DNA of 64,000 bases from UBA5078 sp033721235 (GTDB lineage: Bacteria; Pseudomonadota; Gammaproteobacteria; Pseudomonadales; Pseudohongiellaceae), in contig JAWWAY010000014.1 of the NCBI GenBank assembly GCA_033721235.1, forward strand, positions 15,963 through 79,962, given 5' to 3'. A model generated the notes under the pieces. The model saw only the letters and a list, made by a program, of their open reading frames with translations. It did no database searches and was not told the DNA's origin. A program made the position numbers and the translations under genes. Below are positions 26,453 through 36,007 of this stretch, in pieces (position 1 is the first letter of the stretch; each line of letters starts with the position of its first letter).

Positions 26453-28957
26453 TTAGAATTGATAGCTAAAGCCTAGCCAGCCCCCTCTCGGCGCACCCGC
26501 ACCTAGAAATATAGGGCGCATGTCTCCCAAGTTTGGCAAAACCTCTCTCGGACTCTCGCCCAACAACCCAAAATTTTCATAACGTACATTCAAAGCATTC
26601 GTTACTCGGGCGAATATCTGAAACTCTTCCGACGGGGAGTACTGTGCCCTCAGGTTAAGTACGGTGAAGCCATTAACAGAGTCCAGTTCATTCGATTCGT
26701 CGCCGCGTATAATCTGACTGGAGTTGTATACTATCTCTGCCCCCAGGCTCATCGCTTGACTTAAATCAAGAGAGACACTCATTTTAGCGACATGCTCAGG
26801 CAGGCCTGGCAGCCTTTTTCCTGCCGTCACTAGCAGCTCTCCTTCCGTGTTGGCACTGGGATGGTTCGGACTAAGAATTAGAAAGTCGTCCTCGAAGCTT
26901 GCTTGTAGATAGGAGTACGATGCTGACCAGTGCAAGCGCTTGTATCGTCCACTTAATGCGCTCTCCAATCCTCTGCGCCGAGTCTTTTCCACATTGGCAA
27001 AAAGACCTGTCGCCCGCCCTGTCGTTTGGAACAGAATATCATCGCGATTTACCGCATTAAAAACACTAATGCGATAGTCCCCCATTGCCCAGTCGCCACG
27101 GATACCAAACTCAACGCTTTGTGTCACGACATCGTCTAAAGGAGGATCAGCCAGGAACGCATTAGGTAGACGACATTCGAAGTCGATATCGTCAGGGTCG
27201 TCGCCGTTGGCTATTGCATACTGTCTCGCGACCTCAAAAACGCCTTCGTTGCAAGCTAACTCGATAGGCGTTGGTACTCTGTTTGATTCACTGTAGGCCC
27301 CATACACGCTTGCCGATTCGCTCACATCATAAGAGAAACCCAATGCTGGATTTAGCCGGGAGAAGCGATGATTACCATTGAGTTCAGGGCGCTCACCCGA
27401 GCGATCGCGCAAGACAATATCGGTGCGATTAAACCTTGCGGATGCAGTGACTGATAATGCGTTAGAGACCTGAATCGTATCGGTAAAATAAATACTGTAA
27501 GTCTTAGTGCTAGTGGCAATATTGGTTTCGGCTTCGTCGACGAATAGCCCCGTCCCCAAGCCCTCAGTACTGCGAGTTTGTGGGTCAAGATCAGACAGTT
27601 CCATTATCGCCTCGAAGTCCGAAACTCCACGAAAATAAGCAACGCCAAGCACGAATTCATTTGGCAGCCCGATAAGGCGATCACTTACTTCTAGCTGTGT
27701 ACTAAATCCTTCGCTGCGCTGTTTTCGACGGCTAATATTATTAATCGCATCATCAGAAATGACACCATCACCGCTGAGCTCTTCAATGATGTCTTCCAGC
27801 TCGAAGTCTTCTGCTTCCAAGCCCAGTCCATTTGCTCGCTGCTCAATTAAAAATTCAAGTTCAGCAAAAGACGTAACACTGTCATCATTGCCTTCACATA
27901 TACTATCAAGTGCTATGCCCAGCTGATCTGCCAATCTATCTTCTACATCGTCCGCTTCTTCGAAAAGAGATTGCTGCCCACCAAAGTACTGGCAAGACTC
28001 AAATTCCGAACCATCGCCATTGAAGGAGTCTGTCGTATTCTCTCTGCGAAACGCGACACTAGACACTGCAATACTTTCACTTAAACGAAGACTGCTCTTA
28101 AGATTAAGCATCTGCATATCGTTTTCTGTGATATCTGGCGCCGTAAAAACAGCGCTGCGGTCAAGCTGCAACAAACCAAGCGGCAGCGACCCGTTTCCCG
28201 TTAAATCGCTGTCACCTTGCTGATAGATTAGATCGAGCGCCGAACCGTAGTCACTACGCCAACTAATACTACTGTACAGATTCATCGCCTCGGAGTCCGA
28301 CAGGTCCCGCCAACCATCCTCCTCAAACCGACTAAGATTAAGATAGTATCCCCAGCGGCCATTATTACCTCCGCTTTCAATACTACTGACGATACGCCCC
28401 CAAGATCCCGCGCTGACATCTAAACGTTCATCAGTGGAGGTAAAACCGTTTTTCATATTTATCGATAACGCTCCACCCAAGGTATTTAGCCCAAATAGAG
28501 GGCTAGCGCCACTGATGAGAGACATGCTTTGCACGGCGGATTCCGGTAAAAGATCCCAGTTCACCGCATCACCCAAAGGCTCATTAACGCGGACGCCATC
28601 TTGATACACGGCAAGCCCTTGAGACAAACCCAGCAAGGGTGAGACAGAGAACCCCCGAAATTGAATATCAGGCTGCAGAGGATTGTTCTGTGCAGAGTTG
28701 ATATTCACACCACTAAAATGGCTGTTCATATAGTCGCTGAGGTCAAGCGTAATGGAATCAGTAAGCTCTTTGGCAGAGACACTCTGCACAGCGAAAGGAA
28801 GTTGCGACTCGTCTATACCGAGCGAGCTATTCGGTGTCACACCAACGACCTGAATTTCATCTAAAACTTCTGCAGCCATTACAGTTGGGGCACTGAAGCC
28901 CAAGACAATAATAGTCGGAAGTATTGGGAGCACCCGCACGGGCCATACAGCTTTCAT
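26453..28957 (-). CDS. TonB-dependent outer-membrane receptor
   Basis: 834 residues with a signal peptide (about 1-28), TonB-box-like 'LDEIQVVGVTP', plug (about 35-160) with 'FRGFSVSPLLG', 'VYQDGVRVNEPLG' and 'LFGLNTLGGALSI', then a large barrel ending 'GGWLGFSYQF' with a terminal Phe. A Cys pair in an acidic insertion (around residues 318 and 352) suggests a disulfide-bridged outer loop. The plug looks like that of substrate receptors for larger organic ligands, but the substrate cannot be read. I see no Fur box upstream. It is followed 103 bp later by the Met-rich receptor; the intervening dyad suggests separate control. Confidence 0.88.
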   Translation of the reverse strand: MKAVWPVRVLPILPTIIVLGFSAPTVMAAEVLDEIQVVGVTPNSSLGIDESQLPFAVQSVSAKELTDSITLDLSDYMNSHFSGVNINSAQNNPLQPDIQFRGFSVSPLLGLSQGLAVYQDGVRVNEPLGDAVNWDLLPESAVQSMSLISGASPLFGLNTLGGALSINMKNGFTSTDERLDVSAGSWGRIVSSIESGGNNGRWGYYLNLSRFEEDGWRDLSDSEAMNLYSSISWRSDYGSALDLIYQQGDSDLTGNGSLPLGLLQLDRSAVFTAPDITENDMQMLNLKSSLRLSESIAVSSVAFRRENTTDSFNGDGSEFESCQYFGGQQSLFEEADDVEDRLADQLGIALDSICEGNDDSVTSFAELEFLIEQRANGLGLEAEDFELEDIIEELSGDGVISDDAINNISRRKQRSEGFSTQLEVSDRLIGLPNEFVLGVAYFRGVSDFEAIMELSDLDPQTRSTEGLGTGLFVDEAETNIATSTKTYSIYFTDTIQVSNALSVTASARFNRTDIVLRDRSGERPELNGNHRFSRLNPALGFSYDVSESASVYGAYSESNRVPTPIELACNEGVFEVARQYAIANGDDPDDIDFECRLPNAFLADPPLDDVVTQSVEFGIRGDWAMGDYRISVFNAVNRDDILFQTTGRATGLFANVEKTRRRGLESALSGRYKRLHWSASYSYLQASFEDDFLILSPNHPSANTEGELLVTAGKRLPGLPEHVAKMSVSLDLSQAMSLGAEIVYNSSQIIRGDESNELDSVNGFTVLNLRAQYSPSEEFQIFARVTNALNVRYENFGLLGESPREVLPNLGDMRPIFLGAGAPRGGWLGFSYQF

Positions 28958-29062
28958 CTCACCCTACCACTTAATTATAATTCAGGGCGAGATTGTACTT
29001 ATATGCAATACAGCGCACCAGTGCTCAAAATCACAAGAAAAAAGCAGCGAATGCCGTTAGCT

Positions 29063-30427
29063 CTAGAGAGGCGCGTAGTCTCTAATAACAAAAGAAACGC
29101 TGGAATGATCGGCAAGCAGCTCAAGCGAAGCCCGATAGTGATCCCCCGAAAACGAGCTCATGTCTGGGTAAGGACCGAACTCGTCAACCAATACAATATC
29201 AGGTATCGATAAAATGCCATCTTCGAAGACGGCGATGGCATCGGTATTCGGATTCTCTATTTGCTCGCTGTAGGACAAACTATACACTTGCGGCGACACA
29301 AAAGGGTTACCCCTTAGCAGTACAATTTTATAAAATTCGTTTCCCACCTTCACTGCCGACAAATGAATCTCGGAGCCATAGCGTCTCACCGCATTGCGAT
29401 ATCCGGTCTCAACAGCCACATTGCCTTGCGCTGCTAAAGTAGCGAGAACTTCCCTAGCATCTTCACCTAAAGGGCTTTCATAGGCTATGAAGGTTTCTAG
29501 TCTGTCTAGCCCCGATAGATCGATCGACGAAATCCTATTGCTGCTTATATCGATATACTCCAATAATTCATTGTTGGAAAAGTTAATTTCCATGAGCTGG
29601 TTGTGATTCACTCTCAGGTACTTTAGTGCGGGGAAAGGAGATATATCGAGACTTGTAATACCCACATCACTTGCTAGCAAATACTCAAGACCAGACATCG
29701 TCACTAGCTCAACTTCAATTGCGCTGTTGCGTGAAAAGTCAAGGTATTTGAGATTCACCTGCTCCGTTAAGACCAAAGAATCCAGCCTATTGCCAGCAAC
29801 ATTGAGCGCCGTTAGTTCCGACAAGCCAGTCAAGTCCAGTGTTTGTAGAAAACTAGCAGTGACACCCAATACTCTAAGCATTGAGTTATGGGAAACATCC
29901 AATACTTGCAAATTACTATAAGAGATTATGAGAGATTCGAGTAGGGGATTATGACTAGTATCCAAACTAAGGAGTCCGTAGCTATTTGACAACGACAGCG
30001 TCGTCAACACTGGATTACCACTTAGATCAGGCTGCGATAGTGTCGTGTAATCCAGACCCAACGCCCTTAACTTCGAATTTTGAGTAACATCTAAATTCAC
30101 CAAAGGATTGAAGCCGGCCTGCAGGTAAGAAAGCTCGACGTTCTCACTTAAATCCAAGCTTGTAATTCGATTATTAAAGACGGAAAGCGACTCTAGAAAC
30201 GGGAACGCCTCAACGCCCCCAATAGAAGAGATCCCCATTGAATGGCACGATAGCTCACGCACCTGCCATGCGCTTAACCATGCATTTGCTTGAGCTTCGG
30301 ACTCTACACAATCGGCAAACTTAGCATCATCGAAAACCAGCTCGTCTATAGCAGTATTGGCCGAGGGAAAACCCTGTGAGGCGAAGCCGAAAAGGGCAAA
30401 AAACAATAAAAGAGTACGTAGATACAT
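29063..30427 (-). CDS. Secreted leucine-rich-repeat protein
   Basis: 454 residues starting MYLRTLLLFFALFGFASQ, a signal peptide. ATG 30427 sits six bases behind GGAGG and is preferred over an in-frame ATG at 30466. From about residue 70 to 310 there are leucine-rich repeats of 20-23 residues (patterns such as 'LDVSHNSMLRVLGV' and 'LDLSENVELSYLQAG'), like internalin-type or BspA-type LRRs. A beta-rich C-terminal region of about 130 residues has no recognised domain. LRR proteins typically bind other proteins or surfaces. It lies 83 bp downstream of a secreted trypsin-like protease gene and may form an operon with it. Confidence 0.82.
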   Translation of the reverse strand: MYLRTLLLFFALFGFASQGFPSANTAIDELVFDDAKFADCVESEAQANAWLSAWQVRELSCHSMGISSIGGVEAFPFLESLSVFNNRITSLDLSENVELSYLQAGFNPLVNLDVTQNSKLRALGLDYTTLSQPDLSGNPVLTTLSLSNSYGLLSLDTSHNPLLESLIISYSNLQVLDVSHNSMLRVLGVTASFLQTLDLTGLSELTALNVAGNRLDSLVLTEQVNLKYLDFSRNSAIEVELVTMSGLEYLLASDVGITSLDISPFPALKYLRVNHNQLMEINFSNNELLEYIDISSNRISSIDLSGLDRLETFIAYESPLGEDAREVLATLAAQGNVAVETGYRNAVRRYGSEIHLSAVKVGNEFYKIVLLRGNPFVSPQVYSLSYSEQIENPNTDAIAVFEDGILSIPDIVLVDEFGPYPDMSSFSGDHYRASLELLADHSSVSFVIRDYAPL

Positions 30428-30510
30428 GAAGAGCCTCCATTCCTTGGACTTGTATAAACGGTGCAAGCATATAGGCCTCTAGATCTACATGCAAAGCACC
30501 GCCACGACAC

Positions 30511-31695
30511 TTAAATGGGTGCAGCAATTTCCAAGTCAGTCACCGCAGAGAAACCACCCCGGCAGTTGCCTAAATTGCTTTGCACCATAAATTTCGCACT
30601 AATGCCTTGGGGGAAATCTAGAGTGAGACTCGACTCCTCTCCCAAAGAGGCCGAATAGATCTGGCTAAGATCAGAGCTTAAAGCATAGTACAAACGATAT
30701 TCGACGCCATCAGTATCATTACTGAGCTGCAGCTGAAACTGTTGCCCCGCTATTGTGACGGCTAGCTCAGGTACTGAGGGCGTGTTTTCTGAGTCGCATA
30801 TACGCTGTGATATCCAGTCGCTGTATTGGCTCACGCGCGTGTAGACACCATAAAGCCCGGGCACTCCGCAGCCAATTCCCCAGCTTACTATGCCCACTTG
30901 AAGCTCCCCATCGCCTGCCTCATTTGCCATGGCGAGGGGGCCGCCGCTATCCCCATCACAGGTATCGACCCCGCCTTCCTCTAAGCCAACGCACAGCATA
31001 TTCGTGGTAAGTTCGTCCGCCCCCAGGCTCTGCTCACACTCCAAGGCGCTACGAATTGGCAAAGTAACGACTCTCAATTCACGGGGGTAATCCCCACTTG
31101 AGTCGCTATCTGAATCATAGAAGGTAGAACCCCAGCCCATTGCCGTCGCCAAGGCTCCCTGCGCCACTTCGTCAATACTAAAATTGGGAGCCGCTAACTC
31201 TACCGGCTCAACTCCCTCCAATGGCTCGGAGAGCTTGATCAGTGCAATATCGTTATCGAAGACAACTCCAACTTCAGAGTCCAGATCGACAAACCCTTCG
31301 TGGACTACAATCTCCTCAACTTCTGCCCTCTGCCCAAAGCCGGGCGCGAGCACAGTGGTACCGAATAGTACCTCGACATCATTGCTATCTTCGTCAACAA
31401 GACAGTGAGCCGCACTTAACACCCACTGGGGAGCTATTAGGCTACCGGCACAGAATTGCGCGTAGAAGGGGTCACTCTCATTGGCATCCATCACACCAAC
31501 AAACCATTCCCAGCCTAGGCCGCGGCCACCTATAATGGGCTGCTGATGTGAGAACGAGGCATCAACGCTGGATTCATCCACTGCATGAGTATTATCGCTT
31601 TGCAAAAAACTCACTGTGAGTACAAGGGACAATAACAGGCGCATCATATGGCCAGCTCGTTCCCCGTTCATTTTTCTTGTTGATGTCAATTCCAT
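30511..31695 (-). CDS. Secreted trypsin-like serine protease (S1 family)
   Basis: 394 residues. After a signal peptide (hydrophobic stretch about 19-33) comes a propeptide-like segment and 'PIIGGRG', resembling the activation site of trypsins. The catalytic triad is H97 (SAAHC), D149 (DNDIAL) and S250 (GDSGGP), and 'SWGIGCG' and 'VYTRVSQYSDWI' complete the fold to about residue 310. A C-terminal beta domain of about 80 residues follows. ATG 31695 has GGAG 8 bases upstream. The protease is divergent from the exporter genes and is followed by the LRR gene. Confidence 0.92.
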   Translation of the reverse strand: MELTSTRKMNGERAGHMMRLLLSLVLTVSFLQSDNTHAVDESSVDASFSHQQPIIGGRGLGWEWFVGVMDANESDPFYAQFCAGSLIAPQWVLSAAHCLVDEDSNDVEVLFGTTVLAPGFGQRAEVEEIVVHEGFVDLDSEVGVVFDNDIALIKLSEPLEGVEPVELAAPNFSIDEVAQGALATAMGWGSTFYDSDSDSSGDYPRELRVVTLPIRSALECEQSLGADELTTNMLCVGLEEGGVDTCDGDSGGPLAMANEAGDGELQVGIVSWGIGCGVPGLYGVYTRVSQYSDWISQRICDSENTPSVPELAVTIAGQQFQLQLSNDTDGVEYRLYYALSSDLSQIYSASLGEESSLTLDFPQGISAKFMVQSNLGNCRGGFSAVTDLEIAAPI

Positions 31696-31910
31696 TGGTT
31701 TTGCTCCGTTCTTGATTGATAGCAGCTATTATCACCCGCGCTTAAGACGGCTCACAAGCGAAAACTCAGCAAGCACTGAAAGCCCTATTTACTAGTCACT
31801 GTGTCCCATGATGCTGAAACAGCATATAATCGGCGACTGATCAGGTCGCTGTACAATTCCAAGAGTTACGCGGCAAAAAGACAAGTTTCGATTTCAAGGA
31901 ATAGCACTTA

Positions 31911-32744
31911 ATGAGCAACCCTCGCACCACGCCGAGTGCATCCCCCGCCGCAATGTTAGCTGGCCTTTGGGCCCAGCGCAGTTTGATCGGACAAATGGCA
32001 AAACGCGAAGTGCAACTGCGTTATCGAGGCTCTTTCATAGGCATGGCTTGGTCTTTTGTTACGCCCATTCTGATGCTAGTGGTTTACACTTTTGTGTTCA
32101 GCGTTGTATTTCAAGCACGCTGGGGTACCTCCGAGAACGAAAGCCAGGTTGAGTTTGCCGTCGTTCTATTCGTCGGCATGATCATCTTTACCCTATTTGC
32201 CGAGACCATCAACCGTGCCCCTACGCTCATTCTCAGCAATGTGAATTATGTTAAGAAGGTGGTCTTTCCCCTCGAGATCCTGCCAGTCGTTAGCCTAGTT
32301 TCATCATTGTTTCATGCTGCCATTAGCTTCCTGGTGCTATTAATTGCGATTGTCTTTACCACCGGTGACCTCGAGCCCAGCGTCCTGTTTTTTCCGCTAA
32401 TTGTTTTGCCCCTGCTCATTGCCACCCTAGGTGCCATTTTCCTACTGGCTTCTCTGGGGGTGTTTATCCGAGATATTGGCCAGACCGTGGGCATTATCAC
32501 GACGGCAATGATGTTCTTATCCCCTGTTTTTTACCCTATCTCCAGCCTGCCAGATAGACTCCAGCCTTTTCTTCAGCTCAATCCGCTGACCTTCGTCATT
32601 GAACAGGCAAGAGCGGCGCTTATCTTCGGGCAGAGTCCAGATTGGTCTGGCCTATTCATTTACTATCTCGTTTGTCTATTGGCAGGCTATTTGGGATTCT
32701 TCTGCTTTCAGAAACTGCGCGGGGGCTTTGCCGATGTCCTCTAA
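31911..32744 (+). CDS. Polysaccharide ABC exporter, permease (Wzm-like, ABC-2 type)
   Basis: 277 residues with an amphipathic N-terminus, then six membrane segments between about residues 50 and 265. 'LRYRGSFIGMAWSFVTPILML' begins the typical ABC-2 export permease. These proteins move undecaprenyl-linked O-antigen, capsule or teichoic-type polymers across the inner membrane. The next gene, the ATPase, overlaps its stop by 11 bp. The following acyltransferase-like and GT2 genes support a glycan cluster. The exact polymer cannot be told. Confidence 0.9.
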   Translation: MSNPRTTPSASPAAMLAGLWAQRSLIGQMAKREVQLRYRGSFIGMAWSFVTPILMLVVYTFVFSVVFQARWGTSENESQVEFAVVLFVGMIIFTLFAETINRAPTLILSNVNYVKKVVFPLEILPVVSLVSSLFHAAISFLVLLIAIVFTTGDLEPSVLFFPLIVLPLLIATLGAIFLLASLGVFIRDIGQTVGIITTAMMFLSPVFYPISSLPDRLQPFLQLNPLTFVIEQARAALIFGQSPDWSGLFIYYLVCLLAGYLGFFCFQKLRGGFADVL

Positions 32745-33963
32745 GCCCGTTATCAGCGTCAAAAAGCTAGGCAAACGCTACCAGCGATTTGCCAACCCTA
32801 GAGACCGTTTAAAACAGCTTATTTGGCCGGCAAGTGCTAAACCCGAGCAGGAATTCTGGGCACTCAAAGACGCTAGCTTCGACGTCATGTCAGGAGAGGT
32901 CTTCGGTATCGTGGGACGCAATGGCGCTGGTAAATCCACTCTCTTACAGCTGGTTTGTGGCACCTTGTCGGCTAGTACCGGAGACGTATCTGTCCATGGC
33001 AGAGTCGCTGCGCTGTTAGAGTTAGGGGCCGGTTTTAACCCTGAGTTCTCCGCTCGTGAGAATATTTTTATGAGCGCCTCGATTATGGGCTTAAGCCGCG
33101 AAGAGACGGCAGCGCTTTATGATGAAATTGTCGAGTTTTCCGGCGTTGGCGCGTTCATTGAACAGCCAATGAAGACCTTCTCCAGCGGCATGTACGTCCG
33201 CCTTGCCTTCGCAGTGGCCACCGCCTTCACGCCCGATATTCTTATCATTGACGAGGCTCTTTCAGTCGGAGACGGCGCGTTCTCACGCAAATCCTTCGAT
33301 CGCATTATGGCGCTGAAGGAGGCTGGCAAGACAATCTTATTTTGCTCCCACTCAATGTATCAGATAGATGCTCTGTGCGAGCGAGCTCTATGGTTAGAGG
33401 ATGGCAAGGTTCGTATGCTGGGCGCGGCCGGAGACGTCACTAGCGCCTATAATACGGCGCTGGCCGTCGAAATAGCGCCGGAATCAAGAAATACAGGCAG
33501 CAAGGAGACGGCGCTTACAGCAACGGCTAAAGACCCTGCCGCTCCTCCATCCTCTGGCAGAATCGTGAATGTATCCGCCAAGGCCGACGGTAAAGAAGGC
33601 AGCAAGCTGGAGCTTGTGACTGGCGAGAGTCACTTGTCTTTGCGCATTGAGTTCATTGTGGATCCCGAACTAGACCCTCCTACCGTTGCCTTTGCCATCG
33701 AGACCGCAGCCGGGGTTATGGTAACGAGCCTATTGTCCACAGATTCACAAGACTGTGTTCACACTAGCCCAGACGGCGCCGGTTATGCCCAAGTAGAAAT
33801 AGAGAAGCTGCCTCTGATGAAGGGGGACTATAGAGTCAGCGCTTTTCTCGCGTGCGAGAAAGGGCTGCATGTGTACGACTGGGTCCCACAGAGCATTAGC
33901 CTCAAAGTGACGCAAACCAGTACCGCTCAAGGCGTGGTAGTATTACCCCACAAATGGCAGTAA
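32734..33963 (+). CDS. Polysaccharide ABC exporter, ATP-binding protein with C-terminal Wzt-like domain
   Basis: 409 residues. The ABC domain (about 5-235) has Walker A 'GRNGAGKST', signature 'FSSGMYVRLAFAVA' and Walker B 'ILIIDEAL'. The C-terminal 130 residues look like the beta-sandwich that binds the polymer's end group in Wzt-type exporters (inference from length and strand pattern). ATG 32734 begins inside the permease gene, an 11-bp overlap that implies translational coupling; an in-frame start at 32599 is rejected because it would lie far inside that gene. Confidence 0.9.
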   Translation: MSSKPVISVKKLGKRYQRFANPRDRLKQLIWPASAKPEQEFWALKDASFDVMSGEVFGIVGRNGAGKSTLLQLVCGTLSASTGDVSVHGRVAALLELGAGFNPEFSARENIFMSASIMGLSREETAALYDEIVEFSGVGAFIEQPMKTFSSGMYVRLAFAVATAFTPDILIIDEALSVGDGAFSRKSFDRIMALKEAGKTILFCSHSMYQIDALCERALWLEDGKVRMLGAAGDVTSAYNTALAVEIAPESRNTGSKETALTATAKDPAAPPSSGRIVNVSAKADGKEGSKLELVTGESHLSLRIEFIVDPELDPPTVAFAIETAAGVMVTSLLSTDSQDCVHTSPDGAGYAQVEIEKLPLMKGDYRVSAFLACEKGLHVYDWVPQSISLKVTQTSTAQGVVVLPHKWQ

Positions 33964-33998
33964 TAGCCAGAAACACACATTCTCTTTTGGTATAAGCA

Positions 33999-34982
33999 TT
34001 GGAACGAAGAAACTGCCCTATTGGTGAACACACATTTCAAATCGGCAATATCACTGCAGAGGATAGCGCCAGTGTTCTAGAACTTTTTTCAGCTGCATTT
34101 GGCGATCAGGCCGACGAACGATGGTTTCACTGGAAGCAATGCGATGCGCATACCAAAGCGGTCGGTCTGTGGAGCGCCAATGGCGATCTTGTCGCGTACT
34201 ATTCCGGCATTCCTCGCACGATGTTATTGCAAGGCCAGCAATACAAGGCTGCCCAAATTGGCGATGTTATGGTAGCCCCAAAACTTAGGGGCATTCTCTC
34301 GCGTAAAGGCCCGTTTTATCATGTCTGCTCCAGTTTTTTACAGTCCCTTGTAGGGGAGAATAAAACCTTCTCTTTCGCCTTCGGCTTCCCTAATGATCGG
34401 GCCATGGCCCTCGGCGAGTTGCTCGGTTTTTATCGACGCACCGTCGAAATTTTACAATTGACCTGGAGCACTAAGACGGCACGTTTGATGAATGGATGGC
34501 GTTGCCAACAGCTTAATACTAGGCACAAAGGGTTTGCCAAAATTGCTAAGTCTTTATGGCAGGCCATGCGCCGCGACCAAGGCGATTATGTGCTCGGAGA
34601 GCGCGATCCTGCTTACCTACAGTGGCGTTTCATAGACAGGCCAGACAAAGAGTATTTCTTCTTCTGTGTCCGTCGCTGGTGGGGCCGCCCTGCGGCCTTG
34701 ATAGTTCTTACTCGCAACGGTGAAAACGTAGAGCTAGTCGATATCATTGCCAAGCGTCGCTTCATGCCGATTGCTGTCGAGGCGGCCCGAGTTGAAGCTC
34801 GACGTGTTGGGTGCGATACTCTTCACGCTTGGGCAAGCCCAGTCGTTAGCGAGCTTATAGGGGCTGAGGCGAACAAAGCTCCTTCCGGTGCCACCATGCC
34901 AATAGATAATATGTCCCCATTAAGCGATAAGCTTCATAGCGAGCAATGGTGGTGGCTTGGCGGCGACACCGACTTTCGCTGA
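33999..34982 (+). CDS. GNAT-like acetyltransferase in the glycan cluster
   Basis: 327 residues. Resembles GNAT-superfamily proteins found in exopolysaccharide loci: 'QIGDVMVAPKLRG' matches the acetyl-CoA-binding region, and 'FGFPNDRAMALGELLGFYRR' follows. There is no ATG in a plausible place. The frame begins with TTG at 33999, two codons after an in-frame stop and with no strong ribosome binding site, so the start is uncertain. Its stop is directly followed by the GTG of the next gene. A role in acetylating a sugar or peptide of the glycan is inference. Confidence 0.65.
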   Translation: MERRNCPIGEHTFQIGNITAEDSASVLELFSAAFGDQADERWFHWKQCDAHTKAVGLWSANGDLVAYYSGIPRTMLLQGQQYKAAQIGDVMVAPKLRGILSRKGPFYHVCSSFLQSLVGENKTFSFAFGFPNDRAMALGELLGFYRRTVEILQLTWSTKTARLMNGWRCQQLNTRHKGFAKIAKSLWQAMRRDQGDYVLGERDPAYLQWRFIDRPDKEYFFFCVRRWWGRPAALIVLTRNGENVELVDIIAKRRFMPIAVEAARVEARRVGCDTLHAWASPVVSELIGAEANKAPSGATMPIDNMSPLSDKLHSEQWWWLGGDTDFR

Positions 34983-35993
34983 GTGAGGCTCCGATTAAGG
35001 ATTACAACAAGCGTGACAGACTCCCCCAGCCTTTTTAAAAAAATTCTTATTAGCGCACTCCACGCGCTAAATAAATTTGACTATGGCTTAGCTCTGCCCC
35101 TCATTGGCCGGCTACCTTTACCTCTAGCCTATAGACTCTCCGCCATACGCGGCGCCTGCAACGCTATTCTCAAACGCGACTGGCGCTCGCTGGTCATGCA
35201 AACACGCCACGTGGCGCGACACTCGACACTGGCCTACCGAGAGATCTGTCCAGAAAAAAGTCACGCACAAATTGTCTCTATGGTTAAGCAGCGCTATAAA
35301 GCGGAGAGCCGCGAAGAGTTCGAGGCAAAATTAATCTGCAACCAAAGAGTTCATGAGTTAACTTGTAGCAGCGATGCAGAATCATTCATCAAGCAGTACC
35401 GAGAAAGCGCCAAAGGCTTAGTCCTTCTCACCCCCCATTTCGATAGTTTTATTCTCGGCGTTGTGTTTCTTGGCAGGCTGGGGCTGAAGGTAAACCTCAT
35501 GTCCTCGCTAGCGCCCGGAGCACAAGAGTGGGACAGTGCCATCTACAAGCATGTGGTCAGCAAGTACGAAAGTATGGAGCCCTATCTTAACGGCGGTAAA
35601 GTCGTCCCTCTGGAAGTAGGTATGAGGCCTTTCTATCAAATGCTCAAGCGCAAAGAGATACTCGTTATTCTGGGCGATGTGCCTTTAGGGGGCGACAACA
35701 ACACGCCTCTCGAGGCTCGCTTCATTAACAAAACCCGCAGACTCTCAGGCGGCCCATATCGCATGGCCCAAAAGACCGACAGCAATCTCGCCAGCTTTGT
35801 TTGCGAGTACAAATCTGGCACACAGTACTCACTGACGATTAGCGATGTATTCAATTTGGAAAGCTCCGACTGCGTACAGAACGCTTATGATTTTCTCTCT
35901 GAGCAGATACTGAGAGCGCCCGAAAAATGGTGGGCGTCTTATTTATTGTCAGAGCTACCACCGGTCGAATCAACAGCCGACGCCGAGCGTTAG
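34983..35993 (+). CDS. Lipid A-type (LPLAT/HtrB-like) acyltransferase relative
   Basis: 336 residues from GTG 34983, which follows the preceding stop immediately; an in-frame GTG at 35013 behind AAGGA could be the true start. The sequence resembles the LpxL/HtrB family of lysophospholipid acyltransferases: 'TPHFDSF' near H152, 'ILGDVPLGGD', and 'LSGGPYRMAQKT'. The usual H-x4-(D/E) catalytic dyad is not intact, because +5 from H152 is Ile; D154 at +2 might substitute. It may acylate a lipid carrier or glycan, or may be inactive. It sits between the GNAT and GT2 genes. Confidence 0.68.
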   Translation: MRLRLRITTSVTDSPSLFKKILISALHALNKFDYGLALPLIGRLPLPLAYRLSAIRGACNAILKRDWRSLVMQTRHVARHSTLAYREICPEKSHAQIVSMVKQRYKAESREEFEAKLICNQRVHELTCSSDAESFIKQYRESAKGLVLLTPHFDSFILGVVFLGRLGLKVNLMSSLAPGAQEWDSAIYKHVVSKYESMEPYLNGGKVVPLEVGMRPFYQMLKRKEILVILGDVPLGGDNNTPLEARFINKTRRLSGGPYRMAQKTDSNLASFVCEYKSGTQYSLTISDVFNLESSDCVQNAYDFLSEQILRAPEKWWASYLLSELPPVESTADAER

Positions 35994-36007
35994 AGGAGTC
36001 GCAAAGA

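Noticed and set aside
28958..29062. Fur box before the second TonB receptor
   Set aside because: The AT-rich stretch did not match the 19-bp Fur consensus well enough to report.
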